A stretch of 64,000 bases of DNA from contig NZ_JOEZ01000011.1 in NCBI RefSeq assembly GCF_000721175.1, positions 99,381 through 163,380 on the forward strand, in the 5' to 3' direction. Under the pieces are notes generated by a model. It saw nothing but the letters and a program-made list of their open reading frames with translations, was not told the DNA's origin and ran no database searches. Positions 59,354-64,000 of the stretch are shown piece after piece (position 1 is the first letter of the stretch; each line of letters opens with the position of its first letter). The translations under genes and the position numbers were made by a program. The stretch is from Streptomyces anulatus (lineage in GTDB: Bacteria > Actinomycetota > Actinomycetes > Streptomycetales > Streptomycetaceae).

Positions 59354-61756
59354 TCATCGACCCGAGGGGCTGACCAGCACGCTCATCGTCGAGCCGTTGC
59401 GGGGCTCGTGGACGATGGAGATGCGGGTGTTCGTGTCAGAAACCTTGACACTGCCCGTGGGGTTCTCCTCGTACCAGTAGGTGCCCTTGCGGTCGTCGAA
59501 GACCGGGCTGCCCAGGCTGGGCTTGATGTACAGCGGGACGTCCGCGTTGTGGAGCGTGAAGCCCTTGTTCGGGTACCAGCTGAACGGCGCGTCGAACGGC
59601 TGGATCTTGTTGCGCAGGAGCGAGCCGTCCTTCCACTTGAGCGGCTTGGCGTGCGCGTCGATCGGCAGGATCAGACCCTGGCCCGGGTGGGCGGAGGTGT
59701 TGTTGTCCTTCTGGGAGGTGTCCCAGAGCCAGATCAGCAGACCCGTCTGGTACGCGTAGTGCTCGACCCAGTCCGGACGCGTGCCGGAGAAGCCGAAGTT
59801 GTACGGGCCGACCTTCAGGGTCTCGTCGTACGAGACGTACTGGCGGTTCTCCGCGATGTAGTACTGCGGGTAGTCCTGGGTGAAGGACTCGCCGATGCGG
59901 GAGAAGCCCTTCGAGGTCCAGCCGTTGTCGTCGCCCTCGGCGTTGTCCGAGAAGAGCGCGGCGCCGTCGGCCGTGACGGTGATCTCGTCGGCAGCGAAGC
60001 CCTTGCCGCCCGCGCCGCCGTCCGTCTGGTAGCGGAAGCGGAGGTCGACCTTCTTGCCCGCGTAGGCGTCCAGGGAGAAGGAGAGCTTCTTGTGGTCGCC
60101 CGAGACGTCGGTCAGGGCCGGCTTGTCACTGGCGTCGCGCGGGATGGCCTTGCCGTCGGCGGTGCCGTCGAGCGCGGTCCAGCTGGTGCCGCCGTTGTCG
60201 GACACCTCGGTGTAGAGGTAGTCGTAGTCGGCCTCGATGTCGTACCAGCCCGAAAGGTCCAGCGTGGCCTTGGACTTGCCGGTCAGGTCGACCGAGCGGG
60301 TCAGGGTGTTCGACAGGTCGTCGCCCATGTCGCTCCACCACTGCTTCGAGCCCTCGGCGGGCTTGACGACGGTGGTGGTGACGGCCTTCTCCGGCAGCTC
60401 GACGACGAGCGCCTGCGGGTTCTTGGTGTTGTACGCCGAGACACCCAGCTTGTGCAGCGAGGTCTTGCCGGCCTTGGCCTTGTCGTAGTCGAGCCAGCCC
60501 AGCTGGAGCTTGTCCCACGAGGTCATGTCGCCCGGCAGGTCGCCGATCTCGCCCTTGCCGGTGCCGAGCCAGGAGCCCGCCGACATCAGGGACCAGAAGC
60601 CGACGGAGTTCTCGCCGCCGCCGGAGGTGTCGTACAGGTCCGGCAGACCGAGGTCGTGGGCGTACTCGTGGGCGAAGACGCCCAGGCCGCCGTTCTCGGG
60701 CTGGACGGTGTAGTCGCCGACCCAGATGCCCGTGTCGCCGATCTGCGCGCCACCGGCCTTGTTGTCCGCGGGGCCGGTGGCACCGGCGTTGGTGCCGTAG
60801 GCGTACCAGCGGTGCGCCCAGATGGCGTTGGTGCCCTCGGCGCCGCCGCCGGCCGACTCGTCCTCGCCGGCGTGGACCAGCTGGAAGTGGTCGATGTAGC
60901 CGTCGGGCTCGTTGAAGTTGCCGTCGCCGTCGAAGTCGTAGCGGTCCCACTCGTCGTACTCGGCGAGGTTCGCCTTGATCTCGGCGTCGGTGCGGCCCTT
61001 GGCCTGCTGGTCGGCGACCCAGGCGTTCACGCCGTCGCGCACCGCGTCCCACACGTTGGCGCAGTTGGACTGGCCGCAGTAGTTGGAGCCGTAACGGGCC
61101 TCGTTGTAGGGGACCTTGACCCAGTCGGAGACCTCACCCTCGACCGAGTAGCGGCCCGAGGAGGTCTTCTCGTAGTAGGTCTTGAGCGAGTGGACGCCCT
61201 TGCCCTCGCCGAAGTAGAGCTTCTGGAAGTGCTCCTGGTTGTAGTCGTCCTTCCAGGCGGTGCTGTTGTCCTTCTCCGGGTCCGGCTCGGCGATCTCGTT
61301 GTGCGCCGGGCCCGGGGCGCCGCCGTACTTCTTGACGGGCGGCTTGGGGCCGTCGCCGTCCGGGTCGAACATCGTGGTGTCGTCGACCTCGTCGCCGAAC
61401 TCCAGCAGGATGGTGAAGATCTTGTCGGTCTTCTCCCGGCCGAGCTCCACGTACTTCTTGTGGCCGAGCTTGACGACCTTGGAGCCGCCCCGGTTCGCCA
61501 CCTTCTTGTCCCCGGACAGCACCTGCTCCAGCGCGGCCTCGCGCTGGGCGGCCTGCTGCTCGCTGAAGGGACCCTCCAGGTTGTGCTCCACGTGCCCCTT
61601 GGCCGGCGCCGGGTCACGGCGGTCGACGGTGGAGACACCGGAACCTGATGAGCTGTCATGCGCCTGGGCGGTGGCGAAGGTCGACGCCGTCGCAGCGGTC
61701 GCAGCCATGGCCACGACAACGGCGGCGGCGCGAAGCGCCCGTCTCTGATTGGTCAC
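59354..61756 (-). CDS. secreted immune inhibitor A-type metalloprotease (M6 family)
   Basis: An 800-residue extracellular zinc protease. The signal sequence is ALRAAAVVVAMAATAATAST. A propeptide-like region to about residue 150 precedes the catalytic domain with HEYAHDLGLPD (HExxH at 363–367) and the downstream Met-turn region GFWSLMSAGSW. The C-terminal 350 residues are beta-rich domains (KLSFSLDAYAGKKVDLRFRY) of the M6 peptidases. Several DxDGDG calcium loops occur (DGDGNFNEPDGY). GTG 61756 follows GGGGAGG by 10 nt. It probably degrades extracellular proteins. Confidence 0.92.
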   Translation of the reverse strand: MTNQRRALRAAAVVVAMAATAATASTFATAQAHDSSSGSGVSTVDRRDPAPAKGHVEHNLEGPFSEQQAAQREAALEQVLSGDKKVANRGGSKVVKLGHKKYVELGREKTDKIFTILLEFGDEVDDTTMFDPDGDGPKPPVKKYGGAPGPAHNEIAEPDPEKDNSTAWKDDYNQEHFQKLYFGEGKGVHSLKTYYEKTSSGRYSVEGEVSDWVKVPYNEARYGSNYCGQSNCANVWDAVRDGVNAWVADQQAKGRTDAEIKANLAEYDEWDRYDFDGDGNFNEPDGYIDHFQLVHAGEDESAGGGAEGTNAIWAHRWYAYGTNAGATGPADNKAGGAQIGDTGIWVGDYTVQPENGGLGVFAHEYAHDLGLPDLYDTSGGGENSVGFWSLMSAGSWLGTGKGEIGDLPGDMTSWDKLQLGWLDYDKAKAGKTSLHKLGVSAYNTKNPQALVVELPEKAVTTTVVKPAEGSKQWWSDMGDDLSNTLTRSVDLTGKSKATLDLSGWYDIEADYDYLYTEVSDNGGTSWTALDGTADGKAIPRDASDKPALTDVSGDHKKLSFSLDAYAGKKVDLRFRYQTDGGAGGKGFAADEITVTADGAALFSDNAEGDDNGWTSKGFSRIGESFTQDYPQYYIAENRQYVSYDETLKVGPYNFGFSGTRPDWVEHYAYQTGLLIWLWDTSQKDNNTSAHPGQGLILPIDAHAKPLKWKDGSLLRNKIQPFDAPFSWYPNKGFTLHNADVPLYIKPSLGSPVFDDRKGTYWYEENPTGSVKVSDTNTRISIVHEPRNGSTMSVLVSPSGR

Positions 61757-62179
61757 TTGATGCAGTCCTCCCCGGGCGTCCGCGCAGCGACCAGGGGGGT
61801 ATGTAGCGGGCCGCGCGCGTAAACGCGTCACAAGTGACGACATTTGATCGGAGTTATGAGAGAAAAGACAGACCTTGACTTGAACAAGCCAAGTGCACTA
61901 TGCGGAGCGCTCTTCCGGTATGCGGACGGTATGAGGCGGGCACGGGAACGGCAGAAGAACGACGGAGGTCCGGACCAGGCCGTCGGAGCATCTCAACGGG
62001 CGCTCCCTACTGTCCGGTTGGTGAGAGACGTGACTCCGTGCGCCCCCTGTGCACCGGTACCGTGGGTTAGGTCACGCTTACTACCGGTCCGGGTCGGGCA
62101 TCCACCGTCGTAGGGTCGTTCGGCGCCTTCAACCGTGCCGACCGCCCGCCCATCCGACGTCCCGAGGACGGAAATCGCC
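61757..62179. promoter_or_regulatory. 423-bp divergent intergenic region
   Basis: This gap lies between the metalloprotease start and the 62180 gene. The part near 61845–61910 is AT-richer than the surroundings and should hold the protease promoter. A partially symmetrical cttgacttgaacaagccaag (61874–61893) is a possible regulator site. An open frame (61844–62113) starts at TTG and lacks a usable ribosome site, so no gene is called. Confidence 0.35.
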
Positions 62180-62473
62180 ATGCCGCGTCCGACTGCCGCA
62201 CAGTTCGCCTACGGTTCGGCCACCGTCGTCGCCACGACGCTCGCCCTGCTGCTGCTGTTCCGCACGGAGTCCGGCATCGGGGTGGCCGCCGTCGGCGTGG
62301 CCGCGCTGGCCCTCGGCCTCCTGGTGGCCGTACGCCTGCCGCTCCCCCGCCACCGTGCGGCGGAGGGAGCCGGGCAGACGGCGACCGCCCACGCCGCCGC
62401 CCGAACGCACCACGCCCTGGAGGGCGTCGGGGCCCGCGAGCGGATCCCGACGGGCCGTTCACGGGTTCGTTAG
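62180..62473 (+). CDS. small two-helix membrane protein
   Basis: A 97-residue protein with two adjacent membrane helices (GSATVVATTLALLLLF and GVAAVGVAALALGLLVAV) and a short Ala/His/Arg-rich cytosolic tail. GAGGACGGAA lies before ATG 62180, supporting this start over an in-frame ATG at 62135. It converges on the RDD gene with a 4-bp overlap of the 3' ends. No family is recognised. Confidence 0.7.
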   Translation: MPRPTAAQFAYGSATVVATTLALLLLFRTESGIGVAAVGVAALALGLLVAVRLPLPRHRAAEGAGQTATAHAAARTHHALEGVGARERIPTGRSRVR

Positions 62474-63138
62474 CGGGCGGCCACCACGACCGTCTTCGCC
62501 GCCTTGTCCTGGAGCCCCTGCCGGTAGGGCTTGTCGGTGAACATCAGCACGATGTTGATCAGCCACCACAGGCACGGGCAGCACAGCAGCGCCGGGGCCC
62601 ACAGCACGACGGCCCGCATCAGCGCGGCCCCGGTGTCGGGCACCCGCCCGTCGTTGAGCATCGCGACGCGCAGCTTCAGCAGCCGCTTGCCCAGCGTGCG
62701 GCCGTCCTTGTGGGTGAAGTAGGTGTCGTAGCCGACGTAGACCACCAGGCCGATGAGCGACCACAGCAGCTGGCCACCGCCGTACCCGTTGGCGACCGCG
62801 TCGCCGAACCCGTCGTCGCCGTCCCCGTTGACGTCGACCGCGCCGCCCCAGGGCAGCGAGATCAGGTACAGCGGGATCGAGATGATGAGGAAGTCGATGA
62901 GCCGCGCCAGGATCCGCTTCCCCGGCTCGGCGAGCGGCGGCATCCCGGCCAGCGGATCGGGCGCCCCGAAGCCGCCGCCGCTGCCGTACGGATCGTACGG
63001 CGGGGGCGGAGGCGGCGGCGGGGGCGGCGCACTGCCGTACGGCTGACCCTCGGACGGCGGCGAGGGCTCCTGCGGCTTCTTGAGGAACGGATCGTCGTCC
63101 TCGGGCGGCTGGCCGGGCGTCGGCTGGTCGTTGCTCAT
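62470..63138 (-). CDS. RDD family membrane protein
   Basis: A 222-residue protein. The N-terminus is disordered with a run of prolines (about 38–47) and Gly/Pro/Tyr repeats. The RDD domain follows, RILARLIDFLIISIPLYLIS, then two further helices (LWSLIGLVVYVGYDTYF, and the CC-rich LWAPALLCCPCLWWLINIVL) with HKDGRTLGKRLLKLRVAMLN between them. RDD proteins are small membrane proteins, often of unknown role. The next gene upstream is a second RDD protein. Confidence 0.88.
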   Translation of the reverse strand: MSNDQPTPGQPPEDDDPFLKKPQEPSPPSEGQPYGSAPPPPPPPPPPYDPYGSGGGFGAPDPLAGMPPLAEPGKRILARLIDFLIISIPLYLISLPWGGAVDVNGDGDDGFGDAVANGYGGGQLLWSLIGLVVYVGYDTYFTHKDGRTLGKRLLKLRVAMLNDGRVPDTGAALMRAVVLWAPALLCCPCLWWLINIVLMFTDKPYRQGLQDKAAKTVVVAAR

Positions 63139-63271
63139 GGGGGCAGTGCATCCCGCACCACCGGGGCCCGCAACGGCTCAGGGGCGTTCGGGGGACACCG
63201 AGCGGCATACGAGTCCGAACGGGCATGGCGCCGCTCGCCCGGCCACGCCTTCCGGCGGTCGGGCGACCCGC

Positions 63272-64000
63272 TCAGCCGGCGACGAAGGTGCGAGCTGCCT
63301 TGTCGTGCCAGCACTGGCGCCAGGGGCGGTCGAACAGGCACCAGAGGACGTTGACCACGCCGATGACGAGCAGCCCCAGCACGCCGTAGACGAGCCAGCG
63401 GCGCAGGGCCGCACCCAGGGTGGGCGCGTCGTGCGACTCGATGTCCCGTACGTCGAGCCCGCAGAGCTTCTTTCCCAGCGTCCGGCCCCATTTGGCCGTC
63501 GGCAGGGCTTCCAGGAGGAAGCCGACGAGGAGGAACGCGGCGAGCAGCGCCCCCAGCAGCGCCCCGGTGGTGGAGTCCAGCAGCCAGACGGTGACCGTCT
63601 CCCCCGTCTCCTTCGCCGCGGTGATCTTCCGGTCGATGTGATCGAGCGCCCGGGTGGCCAGCGGGACCGCCGCCGCCCCGACGGCCGCGCCGAGCACGAG
63701 GCTGTCGACCAGCCGGGCGGCGAACCGTCTGCCGAGCCCGGCGGGGCGTGCGGAGGCCTGGTTGCGGGCGAGTTGCTGGAAGGGGTCGTCGACCGGCGGC
63801 TTCCAGGGCACGACGGGCTGGTCCGCTCCCGGGCCGGGCCCCTGGTGCGGCGGCTGTTGCTGCTGCTGTTCGGGCTGGGCCAGTTGGTGGACCTGCTGCG
63901 CCCAGGAGGCCGAGCCGCCGCCGGGGCCGGGCGTCAGGGGCGTGTGCAGAGCCGCCGGGGGCGCGGGGGCCGGGGCGGCGGCGGGGGACGGCGTGGGTAC
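63272..64000 (-). CDS. RDD family membrane protein (5' end outside the window)
   Basis: The frame is open to the window edge, so the start is beyond 64000. The visible part is a Pro/Gln/Gly-rich cytosolic region (QPEQQQQQPPHQGPG), then VPWKPPVDDPFQQLARNQ, and the RDD domain RRFAARLVDSLVLGAAVGAA. A helix (LLAAFLLVGFLLEALP), KWGRTLGKKLCGLDVRD and a last helix (WLVYGVLGLLVIGVVNVLW) follow. The GTG at 63811 is internal to this frame and not the probable start. It is paralogous to the RDD gene at 62470–63138. Confidence 0.82.
   Translation of the reverse strand, partial: VPTPSPAAAPAPAPPAALHTPLTPGPGGGSASWAQQVHQLAQPEQQQQQPPHQGPGPGADQPVVPWKPPVDDPFQQLARNQASARPAGLGRRFAARLVDSLVLGAAVGAAAVPLATRALDHIDRKITAAKETGETVTVWLLDSTTGALLGALLAAFLLVGFLLEALPTAKWGRTLGKKLCGLDVRDIESHDAPTLGAALRRWLVYGVLGLLVIGVVNVLWCLFDRPWRQCWHDKAARTFVAG

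Noticed and set aside
59408..61648. 746-residue frame opposite the metalloprotease
   Set aside because: Val/Leu/Gly-rich antisense shadow of the protease; no signal or motif.
61844..62113. Possible 89-residue gene in the protease upstream region
   Set aside because: TTG start, no spaced ribosome-binding site, no recognisable fold and a Cys/Pro-rich end; more likely promoter DNA.

Overview
The window is high-GC, densely packed DNA with GTG/TTG starts, frequent ATGA/GTGA overlaps and protein families confined to or typical of streptomycetes (XRE–DUF397 pairs, DUF6412, DasR dre sites with the nag PTS genes, CysO/CysM/JAMM peptidase, excalibur lipoproteins). It is best read as chromosomal DNA of a Streptomyces species. 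No rRNA, CRISPR array, replication origin or integrase was found.

Layout. 0–5.7 kb: housekeeping-type genes (Gfo/Idh/MocA oxidoreductase, FAH-family hydrolase, a YidC paralogue, DUF6412 protein, class E sortase, SEC-C protein). 5.8–14.8 kb: an accessory island of lower GC. It holds a 1045-residue PLD-nuclease/SF2-helicase/DUF3427 protein, an IS701-type transposase remnant, a MazF-like protein, an XRE–DUF397 regulatory locus with small accompanying genes, and a cupin (JmjC-like) gene split by an insertion that carries an IS256-type remnant and an unknown gene. 14.9–17.7 kb: a three-gene operon of a WXG100-like helical protein, a DUF1023 alpha/beta hydrolase and a lipoprotein. 17.8–22.4 kb: membrane endonuclease/phosphatase-fold protein, HTH protein, a degenerate membrane gene, an alpha/beta hydrolase and an Ig/double-excalibur lipoprotein. 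22.5–28.2 kb: a five-gene co-directional run (Fe(II)/2-oxoglutarate oxygenase, TSUP exporter, FMN 2-hydroxyacid oxidase, PLP aminotransferase, BenE permease) that looks like a small amino-acid or 2-hydroxyacid pathway and is the best candidate here for undescribed chemistry.

28.6–64 kb is mostly conserved core: DUF445, SGNH hydrolase, DUF1707, an ABC exporter, a class A PBP, a guanidine-III-type riboswitch ahead of a SugE/Gdx exporter, GroES-like protein, Bcp, ProP-like MFS, HNH endonuclease and a tRNA-like gene, RdgB and RNase PH. Next comes the GlcNAc PTS (nagF, nagE1, nagE2) with DasR dre operators, then an MBL hydrolase and a membrane MazF. The CysO-dependent cysteine pathway follows (leader peptide, cysO, cysM and, 3.4 kb away, the JAMM peptidase). 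A BtuFCD importer behind a cobalamin riboswitch sits inside that pathway. The window closes with ClpS, PncB/PncA (NAD salvage), an immune-inhibitor-A-type metalloprotease and two RDD membrane proteins, the last cut by the window edge.

All functions are by motif recognition from the sequence alone; no database search was possible.
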